Shown here piece by piece: positions 7,601 to 12,960 of a stretch of DNA of 14,456 nt. The notes under the pieces are model-generated. The model was not told the DNA's origin. It searched no databases and saw only the letters and a program-made list of their open reading frames with translations. Each line of letters begins with the position of its first letter. Within the stretch, counting starts at the first letter, position 1. This stretch comes from Chrysochromulina tobinii. Its lineage: Eukaryota > Haptophyta > Prymnesiales > Chrysochromulinaceae. The translations under genes were made by a program, and so were the position numbers. The DNA lies in NCBI GenBank assembly GCA_001275005.1, contig JWZX01002181.1, positions 1-14,456 on the forward strand. Reading direction: 5' to 3'.

Positions 7601-7940
7601 TTGGGCCAAGGGCCTGAGCTTCATGATCAACCGGAAGGTGACGCTCGGCTTTGCCGGCTGGCTGTCCGCGATCGGTCATAAGAAGCAGATGCGAGAGGCG
7701 CAGCAGGGCCACACGACGAAAGCACTGCTGCACCTGATGAACCGAGAGCTGTCACGCGGCTGGACGACGTGGGAGGCGCTCAAGGCGAAGCCCGTCCCTG
7801 CACGCCGACTCGATCCGTTACAAGAGGCCTATCTGCACGCTGCCATGTTGCATGCCCTGGCGGAGGCCGAGGCAAAGGCCGAGGAGGAGGCCGTGGCGGA
7901 GGCCGAGGAGGAGGGCCTGATCGACGAGCTGTGGAATTGA
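1692..7940 (+). CDS. Giant filamin-domain plus Sfi1-like repeat protein (2082 aa)
   Basis: A single 6.2-kb exon; the ATG has G at -3 and is the first in frame. Residues about 15-146 resemble a filamin/ABP280 Ig repeat: GETTELTLHI, then a beta-rich stretch ending in the signature VDGAHVMGSPFALHC (GSPF at 138-141). Residues about 180-321 are block D, shared with the upstream gene. Residues about 322-460 are Ser/Pro-rich and probably disordered, then become Glu/Leu-rich helix. From about residue 473 to 2025 I count roughly 47 Trp motifs (L-x3-[WF]-x2-W) spaced mostly 30-36 residues, consistent with Sfi1-type centrin-binding helices; yeast and human Sfi1 have about 20. The C-terminus (2036-2082) is acidic and Ala/Glu-rich, like the tail of the upstream protein. 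A long centrin-coated rod with an Ig-domain end is inferred, likely in basal-body or contractile fibres. Some repeats have lost the last Trp. Confidence 0.85.
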   Translation: MYRAPLSERTRATATVDRSAARDFARCCFTTGVVCPLVGETTELTLHIPMYHGRPPLPQRPPAEVRVRVLHHGDSTSAPDFERTYDASGVTTGGSGAALLLSQNMIPTVPTMRLRYGPIKHTGPFLLAIEVDGAHVMGSPFALHCRPGAAVANKSSLDAAVDAVRAGEPADQMLMNVDGDEEVVFDLWDEPLPASPAPRKTASFAKRSAAEKAAAEEALVASMKAAAAKKKARGKPPPPPPRRLRFGLAAAAPEKAAASSSAKVPIDAPTSSSSSDLGKEIGQAVSFVFVESPMALFKTSAELIDRMDDELRRAHDARWDDEPWPVTKSEATTLACRDDEPWPVTPPSSRLTPSASVAASHADSALGSRPPPDFGGTLFIISTPEAQPEDHSRPSWLTTPPAFKDSPAASTERPTAAHWSREAQLHAEAAELREMLEHSLEHMSEDLQAEYRLRESLGRAEFMRESDKVLSKMVNRKLALGFTTWYTAWKALVAGTVNARSGDKGNKSDESNEDNGQIDAPPSWLLQADQVMNEQLRLGVSSKVTSPVALKAKRDSMRTSLGHMLNHEVSRGWRAWVEMAVLCAEVVCKLRKGTSFMINRKVALGFAGWLSSVEHARLCAARSEQLLTALKHMTNLELSRAWSTWHVTSATLARNKAVLRRGLGYLLKRELSLGFGAWAEMAALKQTVRKAVSRHANQQLALGFAGWCSASVAFDVQRALMRTRKSLAYRLNRELRVSCGWGAWVEMAAERSAFKQTLRNGLILIVNRKLALGFDGLRTAIAPREDHMSKAMLHTIKRGLSRGWKACSEKAIERRACLHNTRKGVSRMVKQKLALGWGAWASMVAEQSQFLRKLRIGRSRTVNRKVTLSFDAWRAAVALMAVAMNRGLSKSWRDWQSMHKELKTKRDSMRKSQGHLLQRGLSLGWGAWSEMLEERAAFLRLLSKGVRFKLDRRLAFGLVSWAQATYRTLRQTEGSGHMSRGVVHYKDRHLARGWTGWHAKWADGVAARMAMRKSLGHLLNRGFGAWLEMAIERKRVLEKQGKGLSRTTSRKLGLGVDEWRAAIAPRVDLTVNALSYSINRMLALGWNAWFSTWEGANKRVALQRGVRQMINRGLLRGWGAWALGINAWRAAIASRDDPMSKALLYFMTREIVRGWVGWYTAWVELKAKRESVRKSRGHLLQRGLSRGWGAWSEMLEERAAFLRLLSKGVRFKLDRRLAFGLVSWAQATYRTLRQTEGSGHMSRGVVHFKDRHLARGWTGWHAKWADGVAARMATRKSLGHLLNRGFGAWLEMAIERKKVWEKQGKGLSRTTSRKLGLGIDEWRAAIAPRVGLTVNALSYSINRMLALGWSAWFSTWEGANKRSVLQRGVRQMINRGLSRGWGAWVEMAVERAEVVRKLRKGLSFVISRKVALGFAGWLSAIGHKQMREAQQGHMTKALLHLMNRELSRGWTTWYTTWEALKAKRGSMRKSLSHMLNHGLSRGWGAWLEMAVERGEIIRKLLKGLSFVINRKVALGFAGWLSAIILQQMRETQQGQKTKALLHLMNKAALLHLMNRELSRGWSAWYLTLPALKAMRDVSRISLSYLRHRGLSLGFGAWLKIASARAEVLRMLCKGLSRTTSRKLALGVDRWVAAIAPRDDPMSKALSYSINRKLALGWNAWFSTWEEVWFSTLKLALGWNAWQSTWEEGSRKRATLQRGLSHILHRLLLRGWGAWVEMAVKRAEFARKLHVGLLAAWAKGLSFMINRKVTLGFAGWLSAIGHKKQMREAQQGHTTKALLHLMNRELSRGWTTWYTTWEEELEVERESMRKRMLNRGLSRGFGALFEMAIERAEVLRMLHQGMNRMTSRKLALAFEEWRIINDTLHRDAPDTPRVDLTPKALSYSINRKLALGWNAWFSTWEEVWFSTLKLALGWNAWQSTWEEGSRKRATLQRGLSHILHRLLLRGWVAWVEMAVKRAEFARKLHVGLLAAWAKGLSFMINRKVTLGFAGWLSAIGHKKQMREAQQGHTTKALLHLMNRELSRGWTTWEALKAKPVPARRLDPLQEAYLHAAMLHALAEAEAKAEEEAVAEAEEEGLIDELWN
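1734..2130 (+). other. Filamin/ABP280-type Ig domain region
   Basis: This part of the 2082-aa protein carries a valine-rich beta pattern (EVRVRVL), then FLLAIEVDG-AHV-GSPFALHC, which matches the F-strand and GSPF ending of filamin repeats. Filamin repeats bind cytoskeletal and membrane partners. There is only one copy and no calponin-homology domain, so this is not a classical filamin. The insert between strands (residues about 70-105) is longer than usual. Confidence 0.65.
2229..2654 (+). repeat. Block D, copy 2 (shared linker segment)
   Basis: Paralogous to 1158-1562. It includes RKTASFAKRSAA, the Pro run and the helix around TSAELIDRMDDEL. Relative to copy 1 it has extra codons after DEEVV and in the Ser-rich part. 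It sits between the filamin-type domain and the Trp repeats, so its order relative to the repeats is reversed compared with the upstream gene. Confidence 0.88.
2647..2725 (+). repeat. 54-nt direct repeat (DDEPWPVT) with TGCATGCA inside
   Basis: A 25-nt sequence encoding DDEPWPVT occurs at 2647-2671 and again at 2701-2725, an exact 54-nt (18-codon) offset. Between the copies lies TGCATGCA (2693-2700). It reads as a small in-frame duplication in a disordered linker. Confidence 0.85.
4431..5844 (+). repeat. 789-nt tandem duplication within the array
   Basis: 4431-5055 and 5220-5844 align without gaps at a 789-nt (263-codon) offset, with about 24 mismatches in 625 nt (about 96% by eye). Both copies carry the same odd repeats, for example RRLAFGLVSWAQAT and the shortened RGFGAWLEMA, so the oddities predate the duplication. 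Confidence 0.9.
5813..6144 (+). repeat. Inter-gene near-identical Trp-repeat segment, copy 2
   Basis: Matches 413-744 of the upstream gene at a constant 5400-nt offset, about 98% by eye. It covers B, C, A and B type motifs. Confidence 0.85.
6616..7772 (+). repeat. 705-nt tandem duplication, almost identical copies
   Basis: 6616-7067 and 7321-7772 (452 nt each, offset 705 nt or 235 codons) differ at one base by eye: G at 6826 against T at 7531, changing GWGAW to GWVAW. The copies diverge abruptly after GACGTGG; the second then continues GAGGCG and lacks the five codons that give YTTWE in the first. This indicates a very recent duplication or conversion event. Confidence 0.92.
6645..6770 (+). 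repeat. 63-nt tandem duplication giving two Trp motifs 21 residues apart
   Basis: KLALGWNAW begins at 6645 and again at 6708, joined by a short STWEEVWFST bridge. A 21-residue interval is much shorter than the 30-36 typical of the array. The arrangement is copied unchanged at about 7350-7475 by the 705-nt duplication. Confidence 0.85.
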
Positions 7941-8420
7941 GCAACCCATTGCCACAGCAGTTATATTGGTTCACCACGGTGTATGAATGTATATATCTGT
8001 AGCTAGACACTCAGACAGAGGGTGAGCTCGTAGAGCGGGTCGTGTTGGTGTCGTGTTGGCGATAGAGGCGGCGACGCAGGCAAGGGGGGCATGAAGGGGG
8101 GACTGCGGAGGCGGCGGCGACGGACAGAGGCGCCGGTGCCAAACACTTCACCGCTGCCGCAACCCTCGCCACCGCCGCCCGTCGCTCTCCGACAGTTGCA
8201 GTGCCAGTCACTCAGTGCCGTTCACACACGTAACAGTGACGGAGCACCGGTTGTCGCGTGTTAACGTTTACCACTGACGAAATTCGTGTGAAATTATATC
8301 CATAACTGTGAACGGCAATGCTCGAGGCAAGAGTATCTTGTCGAAGAGGTTTATATTGCATGCAATCCAACGAAATCGAAACGACCTGTTCATGGCAAGC
8401 GGGGGTTCCTGCTCCAAAGC
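7941..8420. promoter_or_regulatory. Intergenic region: 3' end of repeat gene and leader of GT8 gene
   Basis: 7941-8005 is AT-richer with TGTATGAATG and TATATAT-like runs, probably the 3' UTR and cleavage region of the repeat gene. 8030-8200 is GC-rich, with a short tandem GTCGTGTTGG (about 8040-8061), and I see no conserved gene in it. 8250-8380 is AT-richer and contains TGCATGCA at 8357-8364, a plausible promoter. The GT8 frame stays open upstream to 8292 but without an ATG. A short out-of-frame ORF starting at 8318 runs past the GT8 start and could act as an upstream ORF if transcribed. Confidence 0.4.
8357..8364. promoter_or_regulatory. TGCATGCA palindrome, 64 bp upstream of the 8421 start
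   Basis: Perfect palindrome, here extended to TTGCATGCAA and directly preceded by the AT-rich TTTATA. Same word and similar distance as upstream of the other genes. Confidence 0.4.
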
Positions 8421-9866
8421 ATGTCGGTGACCGCCTCAAGCTTCCAGGCTGCGTGGGAGCCCTTGAGGGACGAACGCTCCCGCTGCGCAACGCACGGCTC
8501 GCCGACAGTCTTTGCTGACTGTGTGCGTCAGCACTGGCAACGCTGCATCAATGGCTCCAGCGCCGGCAGCAGCAGAGATTGTTGGAGTGATGAAGCACGC
8601 GCAGCGAGGCCCAAGTGGCTGCAGACCATGCGGCCGGCATCTGCCTCACCGTGCAGACGCGATGCTGACTGGGTGTGGGCAACCGTCCTCTGCGGCAATG
8701 CGATCAATTACACCAACATGGCGCTGGTGCAAGCATACTCTGTCCGTCTCTTCTCATGCTATCGGCATGTTACCCTCGTCACGCCGGACGTAAGTCATGC
8801 AGTGCGCGTACTACTCGGTGGCGTGAGCGAAGTACGCGAAGTGCCACGCATCAGCTGGCCGAATCTGCCAGCAGGGCTGATTGATGGGTATCGCTGGGTG
8901 TTCTCAAAGCTCAATATCTTCCGACCTGGAGCCGTCGGCCACGAAATTGTGGCCTTCCTTGATGCCGACATCTTCCTCTTGAGCCCAGCGGCCGATCAGC
9001 TCTTCGACGTGGACTGCGCTGAGGTGACGCGCCCACAGCGCGATGGTCGGGTCGACATCTGCACCTCTGTTGACATGGTCTCCCGTCTCGTGCAGAGCGG
9101 AGTGGTCCTTGCGCGACCGTCCGAGGAGAGATTCGCAGCCCTCATGCGCCAGCTGTCGGCGTTCAACTCGTCGCGCAACGCTGAGCTCGCCGACGTGGCG
9201 TTCTTCACTCATGTGCTTCAGATGCACGAGCACATGGCGTCGACGGCAAGGCGCAACCGCACCCGCCTGCTTCGGCGCAGCGGCGTACAACTGTTCAACC
9301 TCGACAGCCGGGCCACGCGCTTCCCGTCGCCTCACGAACCTTGCCCTCACATTGCCAAGTACGCACACTGGAGCCACACAGCCCCTGCTCGCGCGCACAT
9401 GCGTGACCGCGCGCTGCGAGGGCAGATCGAGTCGATGGACCTGTGGCATCACTGCGGACCGTTCAAGTTGGATAGGCTGCCGACGTGCCTGCACGAGGAT
9501 GGTCGATGGGCCGAGTGGCCCACTCCCTTTTGCAACTTCCGCGTGCTGCGCCTGTACCAGTTTCTAGCCGCGCAGTCCAACCCTTGTGCTGCGCTCGGCG
9601 CGTCGGCTCGTCACTGCGCCGCGCATGCGAGCGTGTGCCAGTGGTGTGGCCTCGACGTGCGCTGCGTGCCTCGTGAATGGAGCTGCTGGCTCGAGGACCC
9701 ATCCACGGCCGCTCTTGCGAGTCGGCTGCGCGCGGGGTTCACTCACGACCACGTGCGACCCGGCTGGTGCTCACTGACCTGCGACCCGGAGTGCTGCGCC
9801 GCCAAGAAGCAGAAGAGAAAGAAGAAGCCGCCAGCGAGGGCCGTGCGTTCGTTGGATCAAAGTTGA
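8421..9866 (+). CDS. GT8-type glycosyltransferase with Cys-rich, polybasic C-terminus
   Basis: 481 aa; first ATG in the frame, with A at -3. Residues about 84-350 have GT8 (glycogenin/LARGE-like) landmarks: YTNMALVQAYSVRLF after a WVWATVLCGN strand, FSKLNIF (161-167), the metal-binding DxD in AFLDADIFLL (DAD 181-183), QSGVVLARPSEERF (225-238; usual NSGV-x-x-x-PS), and HHCGPFK (343-349), matching the H-x2-G-x2-K sugar-nucleotide loop. Such enzymes transfer a hexose from a UDP-sugar; the acceptor is unknown. Residues 389-459 hold about eleven Cys, including CAAHASVCQWCGLDVRC, reminiscent of a PSI-type module. A Lys/Arg run (463-469) follows. I see no signal peptide or membrane anchor at the N-terminus, unusual for a Golgi enzyme with a Cys-rich tail, so a 5' exon may be missing. 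Adjacent and convergent to the PDI-C gene. Confidence 0.82.
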   Translation: MSVTASSFQAAWEPLRDERSRCATHGSPTVFADCVRQHWQRCINGSSAGSSRDCWSDEARAARPKWLQTMRPASASPCRRDADWVWATVLCGNAINYTNMALVQAYSVRLFSCYRHVTLVTPDVSHAVRVLLGGVSEVREVPRISWPNLPAGLIDGYRWVFSKLNIFRPGAVGHEIVAFLDADIFLLSPAADQLFDVDCAEVTRPQRDGRVDICTSVDMVSRLVQSGVVLARPSEERFAALMRQLSAFNSSRNAELADVAFFTHVLQMHEHMASTARRNRTRLLRRSGVQLFNLDSRATRFPSPHEPCPHIAKYAHWSHTAPARAHMRDRALRGQIESMDLWHHCGPFKLDRLPTCLHEDGRWAEWPTPFCNFRVLRLYQFLAAQSNPCAALGASARHCAAHASVCQWCGLDVRCVPREWSCWLEDPSTAALASRLRAGFTHDHVRPGWCSLTCDPECCAAKKQKRKKKPPARAVRSLDQS

Positions 9867-10132
9867 TTTAGTGAACTTTCACACGACCGGACACACCGCG
9901 GTGCAGCACTCGCTCCACTCACAAGCGCGAGCGTGACCCACTGCACAATCGACGACACATCTTCCTGCAAGGGGTCAAACGACTGTCAGCGCTCAGCAGC
10001 TCTCGGTCTCTCTCTCTCGTCTCCGCGTGCTCGGCCATCGCGCTTGCGCTTGCGGGGTGTTGGGTCGCCACTTGGCCACGTTGCCGTCGCGCATCTGCCG
10101 TGCGTCGTCGCCTTCGGCCGTGCGCACCCGCC
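9867..10132. other. Convergent 3' spacer
   Basis: These 266 nt lie between two convergent stop codons and must carry both 3' UTRs. I see a short CT microsatellite (about 10007-10020) and short GCGCTTGC repeats near 10040. No ORF here has recognisable similarity and I find no clear polyadenylation signal. Confidence 0.5.
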
Positions 10133-12727
10133 TCAGTAGCCCTTGCCACCGCCCATTCTCTTGAGCGTCTCGGTGCCCGAGTGGAGCATCCCATCGACGA
10201 GGCCAAAGAGGCTGACGGCGCCACCGATGATGGCGCAGAGCGAGACGAGGAACTCGGTGGTGGCGCTCGTCTTCTCGACGATGTGAGCGTGAATGGGCGA
10301 CACGTCGTACGTGATCATCAGGTGCGGCAGCGTGTCGCGCGTGCGTCCCTGCGAGGTCGCCGTGAACTGGTAGGTCTCGATCCGGTATGAGCCGACATAC
10401 GGGCCTGTTCCTGTACCATGGCCGTACGAGGTGGGCATAATGTTGACATGGTGCTCATACGTCTCGCGAAAGCGCATGGCTGTAAAGTGCGCGCCGTCGA
10501 GGGTCATCAGACGATCCCGCACATCGACGGGCAGCCGTGCTCGTTGGCGTGCTGAGAGTTCGAGCCCAAAGGACAGGTGGTCGATGTGGTGCGTCGTGTT
10601 GACCGCCGAGAAGTCAAATGAGTGACGCGACGCGTGCGGCGAGATGTGCAACGTACCAGGCGCGCGGGAGACCTCGACGTAGCCGAACAGACTGCATCCT
10701 TCGTGCGTCTCGGTCTCGATCCACACCTCATTATCGGTGTCTCCGAGCACCCCAGGTGTGGCCGCTCGCCCCGTGAGCAGCCCAAGTACCACGTCGCTCG
10801 CCCTCTCGTTGATGAGCTTATCCTCCATGGCGAGCTCGAACTCGCTAATCTTGTGAGGCAACTCCGCGTAACGGGCCTCGAGCGAAGGGCCCTGCCACTC
10901 CTTCAGGATCTCGTGTCGCGAGAGGCCCTTGGCGCCTGTGATCGAGCCGACGGCCTCAGAGATGCGCTGCAGCAGGCCACGATCCTCTTTGATCTCGTCG
11001 TCGGCTGAGAGAGCATCCTCCGACCAGTCTTCATCGAGGCCCTTGGCACGGCGGTCCATGACGAGCCGCAGGTCCTTGGAGACGTGCGCGATCTGGGTGG
11101 CTAACGAAGGGAGCGAAGGGTCAAGCGTGAGCAGCTCAGCTTCCTTTTGCTCGGGCGGGACTTCATTCATCTCGCCGACGAGCGCTTCGGCCGCCATCTT
11201 GACGAGATGCAGCCAGATCACATCCACTTCGCGCCCATACTCGTACGATTCATATGCATGGCTCGAGCCGCGAAAGATGCGCACCGATGGGAAGGCATGC
11301 ACCCCCTGCGAGCGGCAGAGCTCGCCGCCCTGTACGGTGGTGCAGTCGACCTGAATCATCTTGACGGAGCGCGACCACGCCCGAGTATGGAGCCTTCTGG
11401 CTACATCGAGCCAGACCGGCGTGAGCTTGTTCGACCAGAAGCACCAGGGCGCGTAAAAGTTGACCATGACGAGCGGATGGTCCTCGAGCAGTTTCGCAAA
11501 CTCCTTCTGCACTCCGAGGATGGCATCCACGAACTTGGCCGGCTCGCTATTGAAGGGCGCGGGCGGCACAAACTTCTCCTCGTCGGGATCATTGGGCGCG
11601 TGGAGCCCCATCGGAACTTCGGGCATCGACGGCGGCGCGGGGCACGAGCCGGGGCACACCATTGCCATGAACTGGGTCGGCATCGTGCAATGGCCCGCCT
11701 CAGCCCATTTGTGGCAGATGCTCGGGTCCTTCATCGCCACCACAGAGCAGCTCATCTCGCACGCAGCGAGCATGTAAGCCGAGTTGGTGAGGCATTCTCC
11801 TGCACCAGCCCAGCTCGAGCACGAGGGCGACGTGTCGTCCGCCAGCCGCTGGAGCGGCTTTGGCTCCTGCTTCGGCGGCTCCGGCTGCTCCTGCTCCTGC
11901 TTCGGCTGCTCCGGCTGCTCTGGCTCCTGCTTCGGCTGCTCTGGCTCCTGCTTTGGCTGCTCTGGCTCCTGCTTTGGCTGCTCTGGCTGCTCCTGCTCCT
12001 GCTTCGGCTGCTCCGGCTGCGGCCCAAGGTGCGTCGCGGGCTGCATCGTGGGCTGCGTGCCGATTGTCGGCATGCTGCCCACAATCGGCGAGGCCGGCGA
12101 GGGCGAGGCGGGCGAGGGTGAGGTGCCAGCGTCTTCGAGCGCGAGCAGCCGGCGACCCGCGTGCGCGCTCTTGCCAGCTCTTTTGATCGTTGACTCCACC
12201 TCGACCACCGCGTCGCGCTGCTCCTGCGACAGGTGCTTCTTTGTCTGCTGCTCGCGATGGTCCGCGTCACCCTGCGCATCCTCCTTCTTGTGCCACGGGA
12301 ACACGTGGCTGGCCAGGTCCTTGCCGTCCGAAGCGACATTGTACTTGTGCGGCTCGAAAAGACCTAGAGAAGCACCGTCTCTGTCGAGGCGCACCTTGTG
12401 AACGTTGCGCACGCCGCCGGCCTTGTGCGAGCCCACATGATCGGTGACGTGCAGCTGCGCAAACTGGCAAGGTAGGTGGAGCATCGAGATGTTGAAGTTG
12501 ATGCGGATGGTCGTACTCGAGGGCTTTGCCCAGCCCTCTGGGTCCAGCGGGGTGTCGAGCCGCAGATGCGTCACGCGCTTCGCGCCGCTGAATGACTCGT
12601 TGTACTGCGTGAGCACGAGCCAGCAGATGGTGATCAAGGCGCCGACGGAGATGAGGCCGCCCGCATTGGTCGCCTCTGATAGTTCCGAGGGCACGCGCCG
12701 GAAGAAGTGCGCGTCTCGGATGCCCAT
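10133..12727 (-). CDS. PDI-C/Erv41-46-type membrane thioredoxin protein with ShKT-like insert
   Basis: 864 aa. Residues 1-135 resemble the ERGIC N-terminal domain: VPSEL near the start, a membrane segment at about 22-41, then TTIRINFNISMLHLPC. Residues about 395-515 are a thioredoxin fold with VNFYAPWCFWS (Cys429-Phe-Trp-Ser432) and the cis-Pro loop HAFPSVRIF. The second active-site Cys is replaced by Ser, as in plant PDIL5-4-type proteins (CYWS), so two-Cys oxidase activity is unlikely. Residues about 675-850 match the Erv C-terminal luminal domain (CSLFGYVEVSRAPG, FDFSAVNTTHHIDHLSFG) and end in a membrane segment (SLCAIIGGAVSLFGLVDGML) and a short GGGKGY tail. It should cycle between ER and Golgi with both ends cytosolic. 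Unusual is the insert at about 140-365: a Pro/Glu/Gln repeat and two ShKT-like motifs. Single exon; ATG is first in frame, with G at +4. Confidence 0.88.
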   Translation of the reverse strand: MGIRDAHFFRRVPSELSEATNAGGLISVGALITICWLVLTQYNESFSGAKRVTHLRLDTPLDPEGWAKPSSTTIRINFNISMLHLPCQFAQLHVTDHVGSHKAGGVRNVHKVRLDRDGASLGLFEPHKYNVASDGKDLASHVFPWHKKEDAQGDADHREQQTKKHLSQEQRDAVVEVESTIKRAGKSAHAGRRLLALEDAGTSPSPASPSPASPIVGSMPTIGTQPTMQPATHLGPQPEQPKQEQEQPEQPKQEPEQPKQEPEQPKQEPEQPEQPKQEQEQPEPPKQEPKPLQRLADDTSPSCSSWAGAGECLTNSAYMLAACEMSCSVVAMKDPSICHKWAEAGHCTMPTQFMAMVCPGSCPAPPSMPEVPMGLHAPNDPDEEKFVPPAPFNSEPAKFVDAILGVQKEFAKLLEDHPLVMVNFYAPWCFWSNKLTPVWLDVARRLHTRAWSRSVKMIQVDCTTVQGGELCRSQGVHAFPSVRIFRGSSHAYESYEYGREVDVIWLHLVKMAAEALVGEMNEVPPEQKEAELLTLDPSLPSLATQIAHVSKDLRLVMDRRAKGLDEDWSEDALSADDEIKEDRGLLQRISEAVGSITGAKGLSRHEILKEWQGPSLEARYAELPHKISEFELAMEDKLINERASDVVLGLLTGRAATPGVLGDTDNEVWIETETHEGCSLFGYVEVSRAPGTLHISPHASRHSFDFSAVNTTHHIDHLSFGLELSARQRARLPVDVRDRLMTLDGAHFTAMRFRETYEHHVNIMPTSYGHGTGTGPYVGSYRIETYQFTATSQGRTRDTLPHLMITYDVSPIHAHIVEKTSATTEFLVSLCAIIGGAVSLFGLVDGMLHSGTETLKRMGGGKGY
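11638..11822 (-). other. Two ShKT-like Cys modules inside the PDI-C protein
   Basis: Residues 303-328 (C-x2-WAGAGEC-x2-N-x2-YM-x3-C-x3-C) and 338-362 (C-x-KWAEAGHC-x10-C-x3-C) match the WA-x2-GEC...YM-x3-C-x2-SC core of ShKT domains. Each shows four of the usual six cysteines. In algae and protists such modules occur in secreted and prolyl-hydroxylase proteins. Here they would face the ER lumen and may act as a binding or redox-sensitive module. Confidence 0.65.
11858..12022 (-). repeat. Pro/Glu/Gln-rich linker, about 15-nt period
   Basis: Residues about 236-290 of the PDI-C protein repeat EQPKQ/EPEQPKQ units. The DNA alternates CTCCTGCTTCGGCTG-type units with imperfect 15-27-nt periods. It is probably an extended, length-variable spacer between the ERGIC-N part and the ShKT-like modules. 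Confidence 0.85.
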
Positions 12728-12960
12728 GCAACTGCGGCCGATCGGGGCAGCAGTGCTGCGAGTCTTGTGGTTGAGACACGATGCGGCAGCAGCTATAGAC
12801 GTGAATGACGCGTTCCAGTTTGGAGACGTGCATGCAAATGTCGTTCACGCACACCGGGGGATAAAAAACATCATCCCCCCCAGTTCTAACAGCTTTCCCC
12901 CCACCCGAGTATAACAGCCAGTTCACACTGAAGAGTGCTGCGCTGCGGGGCCTTCACGGG
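12728..12960. promoter_or_regulatory. Upstream region of the PDI-C gene, possibly bidirectional
   Basis: This spacer separates the minus-strand PDI-C start from plus-strand coding-like sequence. It contains TGCATGCA at 12829-12836, an ATAAAAAAC stretch at about 12861-12869 flanked by C-runs, and TTCACACTGAAG at 12922-12933. I see no gene in it. Confidence 0.4.
12829..12836. promoter_or_regulatory. TGCATGCA palindrome, about 105 bp upstream of the 12727 start (minus)
   Basis: Perfect palindrome, read as TTTGCATGCACG on the minus strand. It is equally usable by a plus-strand transcript starting near 12900. Confidence 0.4.

Larger units (their letters stand above)
3100..7790 (+). repeat. Sfi1-like repeat array (about 47 motifs)
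   Basis: Three motif flavours alternate. A: RELSRGWTTWYTTW, after MTKALLHLMN. B: RGLSRGWGAWVEMA, after MRKSLSHMLN. C: RKVALGFAGWLSAI, after LRKGLSFVIN. A-to-B and B-to-C spacing is 33 residues and C-to-A is 30-36, giving a super-repeat near 96-102 residues (about 300 nt). The 5' part (to about 4400) is diverged; the 3' part holds nearly identical copies, so the array has been growing or homogenising mainly at its 3' side. Confidence 0.8.

Noticed and set aside
3100-7790. IQ motifs (calmodulin-binding) as an explanation of the repeats
   Set aside because: The IQ-x3-RG-x3-R pattern is absent. The invariant feature is L-x3-[WF]-x2-W, which fits Sfi1 better.
8904-9494. Minus-strand 196-aa ORF and plus-strand 174-aa ORF (9043-9567) within the GT8 gene
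   Set aside because: The GT8 frame carries the conserved motifs across the same span; these are shadows.
11147-12121. 324-aa plus-strand ORF opposite the PDI-C gene, and the Leu-rich or Ala-rich ORFs over 11784-12401
   Set aside because: The Leu/Trp, Ser/Cys and Ala/Pro runs are antisense readings of the Pro/Glu/Gln linker. The minus frame has three recognised domains.
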